A stretch of 64,000 bases of DNA, taken from the NCBI GenBank assembly GCA_963696645.1, contig CAVOKY010000011.1:62001-126000 (forward strand), read 5' to 3'. A model generated the notes under the pieces. It worked only from the letters and a program-made list of their open reading frames with translations, ran no database searches and was not told the origin of the DNA. Source of the DNA: JAMXLO01 sp963696645. Lineage in GTDB: Bacteria > Pseudomonadota > Alphaproteobacteria > Acetobacterales > Acetobacteraceae. Positions 26,609 through 36,060 of this stretch are shown here, in pieces; the stretch's first letter is position 1; each line of letters opens with the position of its first letter. Made by a program: the position numbers and the translations under genes.

Positions 26609-27572
26609 ATGCATGCAGAGCGGTGGCATCTCGCGTTATGCGCAGCAGTGTCGGCATGCTGCTCGGCTCGGTGGAGGCAGCGATCAGGACAGGATGCGGT
26701 GGCTAGGATCGCGAAGATATTGCGACTGGTCTTGCGTGAGGCTCTTCTGCCCCGCGATCTGTACGAGCGGGTGCCAGAGCAGAGTGTGATGCGTTCGCCG
26801 GAGAGCATCGCCGGATTTGATGCCGCCGGCCAGGTGAGTTTGCTACCCATTTACCACTTCAATGCCAGAGCGATAGCCGCTCTGGCGAAGCGGAATTCCC
26901 ACGTGCTGGATCTTGGTTCTGGAAGCGGGCGATTTCTTGCCTACCTTGCCCAGCATCGACCCGATCTGCGAATCACAGGCGTAGACCTGTCGGAAGACAT
27001 GATCCATGTTGGGCAAGAGATGCTCGCTCGCTCGGGGCTTGCCTCTAGGGTGAGACTGCGGTGTGGCGATATGCGGAACCTGAGCGATTTCATCTCGGAC
27101 CCGGCGGATCTCGTCAGTAGTGTCTTCGCACTTCACCACCTGGACACGCCGGCCGACCTCGCTGTCTGCCTCGACGCGGTATCGAGGATTGTGGCGGCCG
27201 GGTCGTCTCTCTGGATATTTGATCACGTGCGACCGCGCCGGCAGCGGACCGCAGTCGAATTTCCCTCAGTGTTTACGCCGAACGCGGAGGACGCGTTCTG
27301 TCGCGAACTCGTCCAACTCGCTGGGAGCTGCGTGGAGTTACGACGAGCTTGCAACGGCGCTACGGGTCTCGGGCCTGGCCGGGGCCAGCAGCGTCAAGGC
27401 CCGTCTGATGCCTTTATACCAGAGCCATTGGATCGCGGCATTGCGGCAGAACGGAGATGATGCGGAATGGGTCAACGGCAAGGACCTCCCCCCCAAAGCT
27501 CGATCGGAAGCCCGGCAGTTCGAACGCCTGTTTCGCTTCTCGCCGCAACGAAAATGTGGGCGTATTGTTTGA
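26609..27572 (+). pseudogene. Class I SAM-dependent methyltransferase, frameshifted
   Basis: The first frame (26609 to about 27315) has HVLDLGSGSGRFLAYLAQH (motif I), ITGVDLSEDMI, LRCGDMRNL and VSSVFALHHLD, a clear methyltransferase core. Near 27313-27320 sense moves to another frame, which gives SLGAAWSYDELATALRVSGL, RLMPLYQSHWIAALRQNG and the C-terminus at 27572. One base change in length restores a protein of about 320 residues. The catalytic core precedes the break, so partial function is possible. The start is uncertain; homology-like sequence begins near VARIAKILRLVLREALL. Confidence 0.8.
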
Positions 27573-27809
27573 TTTCAGCGAGTGACAGGGAGACGATTGA
27601 TACCCAAGGTCGTGGACACAGGGATCAAGCGCCGGTGGCAAGAACTGGCAGGCCAAGCTGGCTGTAAGCTACCGCTGTCGGCTGCATTGCACGGCGCATC
27701 CAAGGCGCCGTCCTAAAGCACACCACGGATACTACATTTGGCCATCAAAGAAGCGCGCTGCCCATATCTCGTATGGGTTGCGCGTTTCTTCCGAACAGAA
27801 CTCGAAGAG

Positions 27810-28682
27810 TCAGACGTCGGCCTTCGTACGCCGCCGCCGAACAACTCCAGCCAAACCGAGCAGGGCCGAGCCCAGAAGCGCTAGCGAGCCCGGCTCGGGG
27901 GCTCTGATCGAAGTTACGACGGGGTCATTGCTTCCCAACGTGAATTGCTGTCCCGGGGGGCCAGGAAGCTTTGCGCAGTACGGCTGGCCCGAAGCACAGA
28001 AGCTGTCCTTGATGAACAGGTCGGCTGGGGTGCCCGCCGCCGTCGTCTGCGTGCCGGTGGCGAACTGTGCCGCATCTGTCCCGCCGGTGATGTCCGCATA
28101 CCCCTCCGCATCCCCTACGAGCGGATTGGTGCTCGTTGTGACCGCCTCCAAAAATGAACCGGTATCCGTAGAATCAGCGCCAGGCACCAGCGAGAAATTC
28201 AGCAGGTTTTCGAACCCCTTATTGGTGATCCCGTTATAGCACTGCGTGTTCACTCCGCTACAACCACCCGTGGTGTAACCGGTCAGCCCCAGCGCTGCTA
28301 ACGTGCCAAACGTGGTCGTTGTATCGTAGTAGAAGGAGAATGCGCCCGGCAAATCCGCCTGCGAGGTGTTGCCGGTGAGACTGCCGACATGAATTCCTGA
28401 AAAGACCCCGACGATCAACGGGTTGGTAGCGGTCGGGGTAACCGGCGCTGAATAGATAATGTTGCTCGCGTTATCCAAAATGCTGGTTACCTGGAGAATG
28501 CCGTAGTTGGAGTTGCTCACCGCAAGCGTGTGAGTTCCAGTGAACGTCTCGTAGTTGTTGAATATGATCTGGATCGGACCGGTATAACCGCCCAAGGGGA
28601 TGGTCGTTGCCGCAGCCTCGCCCGCGCTGCCGAGCACCAAAGCAGTAAGGGCCGCGCCGGCAAGCAAGTCTGAAATTTTCAT
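27810..28682 (-). CDS. PEP-CTERM sorting domain protein
   Basis: 290 residues. The signal peptide MKISDLLAGAALTALVLGSA... is followed by a Thr/Ser/Gly-rich secreted body with four cysteines around residues 140-225. The C-terminus is the exosortase sorting tag: the PEP motif in APEPGSLALLGSALLGLAG and the basic end VVRRRRTK. The exosortase would cut at PEP and attach or export the protein. No exosortase gene is in the window, but a PEP-CTERM-associated acyltransferase is encoded at 31538-32320. The function of the body is unknown. Confidence 0.93.
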   Translation of the reverse strand: MKISDLLAGAALTALVLGSAGEAAATTIPLGGYTGPIQIIFNNYETFTGTHTLAVSNSNYGILQVTSILDNASNIIYSAPVTPTATNPLIVGVFSGIHVGSLTGNTSQADLPGAFSFYYDTTTTFGTLAALGLTGYTTGGCSGVNTQCYNGITNKGFENLLNFSLVPGADSTDTGSFLEAVTTSTNPLVGDAEGYADITGGTDAAQFATGTQTTAAGTPADLFIKDSFCASGQPYCAKLPGPPGQQFTLGSNDPVVTSIRAPEPGSLALLGSALLGLAGVVRRRRTKADV

Positions 28683-29093
28683 CGCCGCTCTCCCAGGGCC
28701 AAAAGATTATGCAATATAACTAGGCGTGCATATCCCGTGCCAGTCACAACCTCGTCAGAAAACATCCTCTTTTTCAACGGCTTAGGTCTTATTGCATTCA
28801 ACGGCAAATCGCGATCTGAAAGCAAGTGTAAAGTTTCCCGACAGGAGCCGTCTGGTTGCAATGCGGGGTCCGGCCTTGTCAGACGCCGCATTGACCGGCG
28901 GCGCGCCTGCCGGTGCGTGGAGATCTGGCCTACATCGTTGTTTTATCAGTGTTTTCGGAAACGACGGGAGTCGAGCGCCAGCGTGTCGTGCATGGCCCGC
29001 TTGAACGGATCAGGCCCGGGACCTATACCGAGGGCGACAGACGGCAGCTCCGAATGCACCAGCCTGTAAAATTCTTCGACACTCGCGCGTGAA
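28683..29093. other. 411-bp intergenic region
   Basis: Lies between the divergent PEP-CTERM gene and the flavoenzyme gene. It has somewhat lower GC near 28690-28810 and no convincing ORF, so it probably contains both promoters. I see no strong dyad or known operator. Confidence 0.5.
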
Positions 29094-30767
29094 ATGATGG
29101 CCTCACAGGATCTCGCCGCAGCCTTGGGCCTGTGGCAGGCACTCCTGGGCAGCGACCGGGTTCTGCCAGCCAACGACGCGATGCGGCGCTACGACGCCGA
29201 CACCAGCGGGCGGGGTCAGAGCCTCGCTGGGGCTTTACTCGTGAAGGATCGTGCCGAGGTGACCGCCGTGGTGGAGATCGCCCGGCGGCACCAGGTTCCG
29301 CTCTACCCGATCAGCACCGGGAAGAATTGGGGTTATGGCGGCGCCAGTCCGGTGTGCGATGGATGCGTTCTCCTCGACCTCTCGGGGATGAACCGCATCA
29401 TCGAGATGGACCCGGAGCTCGGCCTGGTCACGCTGGAACCGGGGGTGACACAGGGGCAGCTCCGCGAATACCTCGACCGGCATGCACCCGGCTTCATGGT
29501 GCCGACGACCGGGGCGGGGCCGAATTGCAGCCTGGTCGGGAATGCCCTTGAGCGCGGCTATGGCATCACACCGCATGCGGATCATTTCGGTGCGGTTACC
29601 GCTCTGCAGGCGATACTGCCGGACGGCCGCCTATACCGTTCCGCCCTGGCCGAGCTCGGTGCCGAGACAGTGGATCGGTCATTCAAATGGGGCCTTGGTC
29701 CGTATCTCGATGGTCTGTTCGCGCAAGGCAATCTCGGCATTGTCACGCAACTGACGATCGCGCTAGCGCTGCGGCCGGAGCGGGTCGAGGCATTCTTCTT
29801 CGGCATCAAAGACGAGGGGAAGCTCGCGGACGCCGTCGTGGCGGTTCAGGGCATTCTCCGGACGTTGGGCGGCACCGCCGGAGCGATCAACTTGATGAAC
29901 GCGCGACGCGTGCTGGCAATGACGGTGCCTTACCCGACAGAACTCGTCGGTGGTGATGGCGTCCTGCCGCGGGAAGTCGTGCGGCGCCTCGCCCGCCGGA
30001 ACCAGGTGCGGCCGTGGATGGGTGTGGGCGCACTTTACGGTAACGCCGCGCTCGTCAAGGCGGCGCGCCGCGTTGTCCGTCAACACCTGCGACCGATGGC
30101 AGACCGTCTCGTATTCATGACACATGAGCGCAGCGCGTTCCTCGCCCGCCTGGTCGGCTCGGTGCCAGGTTTGAAGGGGAGCCGTCCAGCGAAATTGCTC
30201 GGAGCAGTCAACCAGGCGCTGGAGGTGATGGTAGGGCGGCCATCGGAAGTGGCGCTAAGCCTCGCCTATTGGCGGACCAGGAAGCTGCCGCCCGCGGGTG
30301 CATTGAACCCCGCGCTGGATGGCTCCGGTCTGACCTGGTATTCGCCGCTCGTGCCGATGAAGGCGTCTGCGGTAAACACCCACGTCGCCATGGTCCATGA
30401 GATTTGCCTCGCCCATGGGATCGAGCCACTGATCACGCTGACCAGCCTGACGGATCGATGCTTCGACAGCACTGTCCCGTTGCTTTTCGATCGGGGCGAC
30501 GTCGGACAGGCAGCGCGTGCTGCGGCGTGTTTCGATGCGCTGTTCGAGGCCGGCCGGAACCAGGGGCTCGTGCCCTATCGTCTCGGCATCCAGGCAATGA
30601 GTCGCGTGACGGGAATGCCTTCGCCGTTCTGGGACCTGGTCGGGATGATAAAATCCGCAATAGATCCCGATGGCGTCATTGCGCCGGGACGCTACGCACC
30701 GGTGGGCGCGCGCGCCCCGGTGTCGGCGAACGGGTCGCCAGCGGCAAGCGGTGCGAAGTACCGTTGA
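29094..30767 (+). CDS. FAD-linked oxidase, VAO/4-cresol dehydrogenase flavoprotein-like
   Basis: 557 residues. The PP-loop FAD domain shows PLYPISTGKNWGYGG, then VLLDLSGMNRIIEMDPELGL, VTLEPGVTQGQLREYL and TGAGPNCSLVGNALERGYGI. The cap domain and the C-terminal cap end follow (FWDLVGMIKSAIDPDGVIAPGRY). This pattern is that of 4-cresol dehydrogenase PchF, vanillyl-alcohol oxidase and eugenol hydroxylase, which oxidise para-alkyl phenols. No cytochrome subunit (PchC-like) gene is adjacent, so an oxidase or another electron acceptor is likely. A short gap leads to the membrane-protein gene. Confidence 0.88.
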   Translation: MMASQDLAAALGLWQALLGSDRVLPANDAMRRYDADTSGRGQSLAGALLVKDRAEVTAVVEIARRHQVPLYPISTGKNWGYGGASPVCDGCVLLDLSGMNRIIEMDPELGLVTLEPGVTQGQLREYLDRHAPGFMVPTTGAGPNCSLVGNALERGYGITPHADHFGAVTALQAILPDGRLYRSALAELGAETVDRSFKWGLGPYLDGLFAQGNLGIVTQLTIALALRPERVEAFFFGIKDEGKLADAVVAVQGILRTLGGTAGAINLMNARRVLAMTVPYPTELVGGDGVLPREVVRRLARRNQVRPWMGVGALYGNAALVKAARRVVRQHLRPMADRLVFMTHERSAFLARLVGSVPGLKGSRPAKLLGAVNQALEVMVGRPSEVALSLAYWRTRKLPPAGALNPALDGSGLTWYSPLVPMKASAVNTHVAMVHEICLAHGIEPLITLTSLTDRCFDSTVPLLFDRGDVGQAARAAACFDALFEAGRNQGLVPYRLGIQAMSRVTGMPSPFWDLVGMIKSAIDPDGVIAPGRYAPVGARAPVSANGSPAASGAKYR

Positions 30768-30796
30768 TGCCGGTCTTGACCAGCCGCCCGCGATAA

Positions 30797-31498
30797 ATGG
30801 CCGGTGACGGACAGTCACGTCCCGCGAGCGAAGGCTGGGCAGGAGTTCTGTTGGATTGGTGGTGTTGGCGACGACGCGCCATTTCGCTTCAACTGCTGGG
30901 GACGGTGATTGTCCTCGGCTGGGTTCCGGGGAACGTGGTCAAGCTCGCCGTCATGGTCCTCATTTGGGTCATCGGTTTTGGTAGGCTCTCGCTGGCGGAG
31001 TTGATAACAGCGGGCTTGGTCAATCTGCTCTTCATCGTGATGGACGAGGGGGCGCTACGGCACGGTATCTTCCTGTTCCGCAATCCGGACGCCATCGGGC
31101 TGCCGGTCTATGAATTTTTCATGTGGGGATTTTATATCCTCAATGCGGTCTGCTTTCTTGACGGTCCTGAGGCGCAGCCTCGCCGCATGATGTGGGCACT
31201 CGGATTGGCGATCGTTTTTTCCCTATGCTTTGCGATGTTCACTGATCCAATACTTTTGGCGGCGGCAGCCGTTGCCGTTCTGGCCGCGAGCCTGCTCCTT
31301 TTCCACGAGCCCTTCGACCTTGCCTTCACCGCCTATATGACTGCTGTCGGAGCGTTGGTGGAATATGTTGGCGTAGGGACCGGCCAATGGTCTTATCCGC
31401 ATGCCCCCGCCGGCGGTGTCCCGCTATGGTCATTCTCTATGTGGGGTGGCATAGGGCTGTTCTGCCGGCGGCTTTTGCTGCCTTTTCTCCGCCGATAG
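30797..31498 (+). CDS. Uncharacterised integral membrane protein
   Basis: 233 residues with about six or seven hydrophobic segments (SLQLLGTVIVLGWVPGNVV; LAVMVLIWVIGFGRLSLAEL; WALGLAIVFSLCFAMFTDPI; LLAAAAVAVLAASLLL). Near the C-terminus is a conserved-looking stretch TGQWSYPHAPAGGVPLWSFS. I do not recognise the family. It is 29 nt downstream of the flavoenzyme gene in the same direction, so co-expression and a membrane-linked role with it are likely but unproven. Confidence 0.8.
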   Translation: MAGDGQSRPASEGWAGVLLDWWCWRRRAISLQLLGTVIVLGWVPGNVVKLAVMVLIWVIGFGRLSLAELITAGLVNLLFIVMDEGALRHGIFLFRNPDAIGLPVYEFFMWGFYILNAVCFLDGPEAQPRRMMWALGLAIVFSLCFAMFTDPILLAAAAVAVLAASLLLFHEPFDLAFTAYMTAVGALVEYVGVGTGQWSYPHAPAGGVPLWSFSMWGGIGLFCRRLLLPFLRR

Positions 31499-31537
31499 AA
31501 TGAGCCCGGGCCATGTTGGGGACTGCGGCTTAATCCG

Positions 31538-32320
31538 TCAGGCATCCTCCAGCACATCGACCTCCTGGCGCGTTGCAGTGCTATGAGTCCGCCCGATATC
31601 CAATACAGGCTTGTTCGGGAAATGGCTCGTCAGAGGTCCAGGCCGCGAAAGGTATCGACGATTGCTTATTCCATACGCGCCATTGCGCGTCACGTAGTTC
31701 CAGACTTCCGGCTGTTCATAGCGCGCACGATCGAGCACGTCGTTGATCTCCAGCCATGCTGGCTGACGAAGACCGTGGTATTCCACAAGGGATCCTAGGT
31801 TTTGAAAGCAAACGGAATGCATTTGCAGAAGCCGCAGCAAAGTTGGCTCCATGATTGCGCACCAGTGCGTCAGTCCCAGCTCGAGACTGATGCGAACAAC
31901 CCCCTGCATCAAACCAAGGCGAACCAACACTGTGGCGCCACAACTCATGCGCCGACGCTTCGAAATGGCGAAGCGGGAGATTTCCCCTGTCGTGCGTAAC
32001 GGCAAGTGGCGCAACAGATCGGGTGCACAGACCCGGGTCATTGGAAGGCCATTGACTCCATAGGTGGCAAAGGAGGGAATGACCCGAGCAGTTCCGACTG
32101 TTTCACTGGTCTCGCGATGAACGAGAAGCACATGCCACGCGTGACGGTCGAATTCATCGGATTCGATGCCATTGCTGCCGGGCTCGAACCCTCGCTCGAG
32201 GCAATAGACCTGATATCTTAGACTGCAAGCTGCTTCGACAAGGTCCGGCGTATCCGCGATGATGACCGAAAACGCGCCCTCGGTTTGTCGGATCTGCTCG
32301 CGCAGAGACGGCATGTGCAT
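31538..32320 (-). CDS. PEP-CTERM/exosortase-associated acyltransferase (LuxI-like fold)
   Basis: 260 residues. It resembles the exosortase-system-associated N-acyl amino-acid/homoserine-lactone synthase-like family: VEAACSLRYQVYCLERGFEP, DEFDRHAWHVLLVHRETSET, VGTARVI and GEISRFAISKRRR match the LuxI-type core (R..VYC.E..F, D..D....HLL, RFAIS). Such proteins are repeatedly found with PEP-CTERM systems and have a GNAT-like acyl-transfer fold. Its location 3 kb from a PEP-CTERM protein agrees. The product (signal or lipid) is unknown. Confidence 0.85.
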   Translation of the reverse strand: MHMPSLREQIRQTEGAFSVIIADTPDLVEAACSLRYQVYCLERGFEPGSNGIESDEFDRHAWHVLLVHRETSETVGTARVIPSFATYGVNGLPMTRVCAPDLLRHLPLRTTGEISRFAISKRRRMSCGATVLVRLGLMQGVVRISLELGLTHWCAIMEPTLLRLLQMHSVCFQNLGSLVEYHGLRQPAWLEINDVLDRARYEQPEVWNYVTRNGAYGISNRRYLSRPGPLTSHFPNKPVLDIGRTHSTATRQEVDVLEDA

Positions 32321-32570
32321 GACTTTCCCCTTATATGTCCGACCCGCAGCTCGCTCGCGTCAGACAGCCCCGTTTTATTTGCGATTGGGACCAAGCGTAA
32401 TATCAGGAATTGATTACTAGCTAGTTGCTTCCTGCATCGTCTATCGCTCGGTTCAAGCGTTACCTTCACGTGACAGTATCTGTTCCTTCACGCACTTGTA
32501 TTATTTCAGAATTCTTTCATATATTGACGCTGACTGGCTGCCGCACCAACAGCTGCCTATTTGGCTGCTG

Positions 32571-33261
32571 TTACAGCACATTATCGGTGATCCCGATCCT
32601 TCCGTCCTCGATGCTGAGTATCCGATCAGCAACACCGCGAATGCGCGAGTCATGCGTGACAATCAGCACAGCCAAGCCACGTTCGCGTGCCAATTCGGAT
32701 ACCAATTCCATCACCTCGCCACCGCTTTGGCGGTCCAATGCCGCCGTGGGTTCGTCGGCCAACAGCAGATCGGGATCGCGGACTAATGCGCGAGCAATCG
32801 CGATCCGCTGGCGCTGACCGGCGGAGAGTTGAGCTGGCCGCAGATGCAGGCAGTGACCCAGATCGACCGCAGCTCAACATCACTGCCGCTCGTCGCATGC
32901 GATTGGCTTCGCTGATCGTCGGATCGTGCTCCAGCGCCGTCGCCACATTCTGAACTGCGGTCAGAAAATCCAGCAGTCGGTGGTCCTGAAAAATGAACCC
33001 GATCCTACGCCGAATGGCGACCCTTACAGCGTCCGCCGCTCCGGCGAGTTCATGGCCGAGCACGGCGCAACTTCCGTCTTGCACAGCGCGCAGGGCACCC
33101 ACGAGAGTCAACAGCGTGGTCTTGCCGCTGCCAGACGGACCAGTCAGCAGAACGATCTCCCCACGATGGACCGTCAGATGCAGGTCGTACAGGACCTGCC
33201 GCGCAAGTCGTCCCGTTCCGAATGCGTACGACAGGTGGGACGCTTCGACGGGCTCTCCCAT
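32571..33261 (-). pseudogene. devA: DevA-like ABC exporter ATPase with one-base insertion
   Basis: The upstream frame has LTGPSGSGKTTLLTLVGALR (Walker A), FIFQDHRLLDFLTAVQNV (Q-loop) and breaks near 32871, where one extra base (A on the + strand) sits in CCGCAGCTC. The other frame continues AVDLGHCLHLRPAQLSAGQR (ABC signature), QRIAIARALVRDPDLLLADE (Walker B), then IVTHDSRIRGVADRILSIED, and stops at 32571. Corrected length is about 229 residues, normal for DevA/LolD-type ATPases. If the base is real, the exporter has no working ATPase of its own. Confidence 0.88.
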
Positions 33262-33265
33262 TGGC

Positions 33266-34516
33266 CTAAAACACGCTCACAGGATCGGCCTCTCGCAGCT
33301 TACGCAATGCCAGCAGGCCGGCGAACGCGCACATCACCAGGATCAGTCCGAAGACCGCCAAACAGCGGTCGCTGGTCAACTCGAGCGACAGGTACGCTGC
33401 CTGTCCTACGTATCGATAGAGCACCGCGGAAAGCAACAGGCCAGGCAGGAAACCAACGCAAGCAAGGATGCCGGCCTCTCCCAGGACCACACGCTGCAGG
33501 TAGTGATGGGAGAAGCCCAGCGCCCGCAGAGTGGCATAGCCCCGCAGGTGGCTGCAGACATCGCTGAACAGGATCTGGTACACGATGACCATGCCGACAA
33601 TCAGCCCCATCACGCTGCCAACCGCAAAGATCACGCCGATCGGCGTTGTCTGGTTCCAATAGTCCATTTCCCATTGCACCAGTTCAGCATGCGTGACGAC
33701 CTGCACATCCGGTGGCAGCAACGCGCTTAGTCTGGAACGAACCTGTGCTAAGTTAGCGTCTTTCGTCAGGCGCAACGCAATCAATGCCGCATCGGCCGCC
33801 CGGCTACCGGGTACCAGGCGTTGGAAATTGGCCGCGCTCATGATGACGTTGCCGTCATCGCCGAAGCTTGCCCCGAGCTTCACGGTACCGACCACTGTCA
33901 CCTCGTGATCGCCGAGCTGGGCCTTCACGCTGTCATGCTCCGCCAGCAGCCGCTTGACGTCGCCGAACTCCGGGCGCCCCAACGAGTCGAATGCAACCGT
34001 GTCGTCCCGTGTCAATGCGGCGGCCAGTGGCGCTAATCCCGGAATGGCTATCGCTTCGGCCTGGACATCGAAACCGATGATCTGGATGACGCGGTGGATA
34101 CCCGTCACTGGATTACGCCATGGCTCCTGGGCCAGATAGATCGGAGCCGCTTGTAGCACCTGGGGTAGCGCCAGAGCCTCATAGCCGCGAATGCGGGGAA
34201 CTGGCTCGGCGCGAAACAACGCGGTCGTCAGCGGGTTGATCAGGAACAACTCGCCCTTCATGGCCCGCGGCAGTGCGGTTGCCGTATCAAACAGCGCGCC
34301 GCGGAAGCCGAACTGCATCAGCACCAGCATACTGGCGAACATGACGCCCGCCACCGCAACCATGAGTCGTGCCCGTTCCGCGCGAAGCTGCCGCCCTGCC
34401 AGCCGCACCGGCAACAGCAGCCGGGGCACGCGGTACATCCTTCCCAGCGCAGGGAATCCCTCGGACGCCAGGGAAAAGCCTGGTCGATCCGGTTGCGCTC
34501 TGGCCAGCATATTCAT
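33266..34516 (-). CDS. devC: DevC-like ABC exporter permease (FtsX/MacB fold)
   Basis: 416 residues. N-terminal membrane helix after RLLLPVRLAGRQLRAERARL, a large periplasmic domain (residues ~70-270), then three C-terminal helices (IGVIFAVGSVMGLIVGMVIV; FLPGLLLSAVLYRYV; CLAVFGLILVMCAFAGLLAL) and the end LRKLREADPVSVF. This is the FtsX-type topology of DevC, part of DevBCA glycolipid exporters and related envelope pumps. It lies between the ATPase and the adaptor gene; the stop of devB and start of devC overlap by 4 nt. Confidence 0.9.
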   Translation of the reverse strand: MNMLARAQPDRPGFSLASEGFPALGRMYRVPRLLLPVRLAGRQLRAERARLMVAVAGVMFASMLVLMQFGFRGALFDTATALPRAMKGELFLINPLTTALFRAEPVPRIRGYEALALPQVLQAAPIYLAQEPWRNPVTGIHRVIQIIGFDVQAEAIAIPGLAPLAAALTRDDTVAFDSLGRPEFGDVKRLLAEHDSVKAQLGDHEVTVVGTVKLGASFGDDGNVIMSAANFQRLVPGSRAADAALIALRLTKDANLAQVRSRLSALLPPDVQVVTHAELVQWEMDYWNQTTPIGVIFAVGSVMGLIVGMVIVYQILFSDVCSHLRGYATLRALGFSHHYLQRVVLGEAGILACVGFLPGLLLSAVLYRYVGQAAYLSLELTSDRCLAVFGLILVMCAFAGLLALRKLREADPVSVF

Positions 34517-35718
34517 GGCTGAATCGCTACCTGCACCTGCATGTCGATTCGCCCGCGCAGAGCCTTGGCGCCCTCCGGCAGCAGAACCAGCCGGACCTCT
34601 CCCGTGCGGCCATCGACTCGTGCAACCGGATCCGTACCGGCCTGGATAGTATGCGCAACCAAGTCGCCGATTTGCACCACCCGCGCTGCATAGTGGTGGG
34701 GGTCTCCCGGCACGATCACCTCGGCCGGGGCACCGATCCGCGCGCGCGGTAGATCGGTCTGATACACATCCGCGACCACATCGAGCCGGTCCAGATCCGC
34801 TAGATCCAACAACCCATCAGCTCCGACCAAATCCCCTGGACGCGCATAGATCTTCAGAATTTCCCCGCTGACCGGTGCGTAGACCCGCGACAGTGCAGCA
34901 TCTGCCTGCGCACTGGTCAACGCAGCCTGGGCCGTCTGCAGGCGCGCCCCTGCCAGCGCGACATCCTCGGGACGCGGATGCTCAAGGGAGGTCAGCTGAT
35001 TCACGGCTTGGCGCAGATTCGCCGCTGTCTGCTCCGCTGCAGCACGATCCCGGTCTGCCTGCGCGCGCGCGGCTGCGCCGCTCGGTACCAAGGCCGCCGA
35101 CCGCGCGGCATCCCGCGCCGTCATGTCCCGCGCGGCTACCAGACCGTCGACCCGCGCCTGCTGTGCCGCAATATCGCTCGGCCGTCCGCCTGCCTCGACC
35201 AGCGCCAGCGACGCCTTTGCCTCCGACACCTTGGCACTAGCCACGGCTACCGCGGCATCCTTGAGGTCGGCGTCCGCAAATTCTGCCAGAAGCTGGCCGG
35301 CGAGCACTTGCTCGCCCTCGTGCACGAGTAGCCGCTGCACGCGCGTGGCAGCGAGGGTACTGGGCGGACCCAGCCGCCGAATCCGAGATGTGGGCTCCAC
35401 GCGCCCGAGCGCGCCGATGCCGAGCGGGGCGGGGAGAGGCTGGGGCGCAGGTACGGCGGGGAGGTCTTGCTGCCAGGTTATCCCCATCCGCTGCGTGGCC
35501 AGCACTCCGCCAGCACCGATGAGCAAAGCGAGCAGCATAAGGGACAGTATACGTATGGCTGATGCGACCTGGGCGCCAAGTGAAGCGATGCGTTCCGCGT
35601 CCAACGCCGAGCCTAACCGCTCAGCCGCCCGCTCCTCGGTGGCCCTACGGCCAGCATCAGGACCCCGCGTTTCTTCGGACAGGGCAACCGGCAGGCTCCT
35701 GAAGGTCAGATCGTCCAT
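34513..35718 (-). CDS. devB: DevB-like HlyD-family periplasmic adaptor
   Basis: 401 residues. A cytosolic N-terminal tail (~60 residues) is followed by one membrane anchor (ILSLMLLALLIGAGGVLATQ). Then come a biotinyl-lipoyl half-motif (VQRLLVHEGEQVLAGQLLAE), a long alpha-hairpin coiled coil (residues ~150-275, Ala/Gln-rich), the second half-motif VYAPVSGEILKIYARPGDLV and beta-barrel parts. It links the inner-membrane DevC/DevA pump to an outer-membrane channel. It is the first gene of the leftward devB-devC-devA operon. No TolC gene is present. Confidence 0.92.
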   Translation of the reverse strand: MDDLTFRSLPVALSEETRGPDAGRRATEERAAERLGSALDAERIASLGAQVASAIRILSLMLLALLIGAGGVLATQRMGITWQQDLPAVPAPQPLPAPLGIGALGRVEPTSRIRRLGPPSTLAATRVQRLLVHEGEQVLAGQLLAEFADADLKDAAVAVASAKVSEAKASLALVEAGGRPSDIAAQQARVDGLVAARDMTARDAARSAALVPSGAAARAQADRDRAAAEQTAANLRQAVNQLTSLEHPRPEDVALAGARLQTAQAALTSAQADAALSRVYAPVSGEILKIYARPGDLVGADGLLDLADLDRLDVVADVYQTDLPRARIGAPAEVIVPGDPHHYAARVVQIGDLVAHTIQAGTDPVARVDGRTGEVRLVLLPEGAKALRGRIDMQVQVAIQP

Positions 35719-35911
35719 TATAGTTCACCAAGTGCAGCCCGAACCTCTTGTCTCGTCGCCGCCAGCCGCAGTTCGATCGCGGTCCGCGAGGGACGAGCTC
35801 CCCAGAAACCGCTGATCCCCTGCTTATGGCACGTTAACACTCTCTGTCTAACAAAAAGGTAACCGCCCCGGTAATCGGAGGGTTCAGGCCGAGCCGGCCA
35901 TGTCCAGAGAC

Positions 35912-35988
35912 GTGGTGTAGGAGCTGTGGATAAGTGGTCTGCCGCATCGACCGCCAAGAGCCTGCGTAGACCGGCCGCTTATCCACAA
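35912..35988. repeat. Second palindromic element with two DnaA-box consensus sites
   Basis: Shares GTGGTGTAGGAGCTGTGG with the arm of the 22809-22930 palindrome, and GACCGCCAAGAG with its loop (inverse orientation there). TGTGGATAAG (35925-35934) pairs with CTTATCCACA (35978-35987), giving two perfect DnaA-box consensus sequences facing each other. The inner stem differs from copy 1 but keeps partial pairing. It lies between devB and an IS256 relic, with no gene of its own. Confidence 0.6.
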
Positions 35989-36060
35989 CGAGATCGCCAA
36001 GGAGCTTCTGGATAGGGCTGGATTGCGAACGCAACTCTGACATTGGCGGCCACTACGATG

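Noticed and set aside
35718..35957. 79-codon - strand frame upstream of devB
   Set aside because: Starts inside the palindrome at 35912-35988; no family and no ribosome-binding site.
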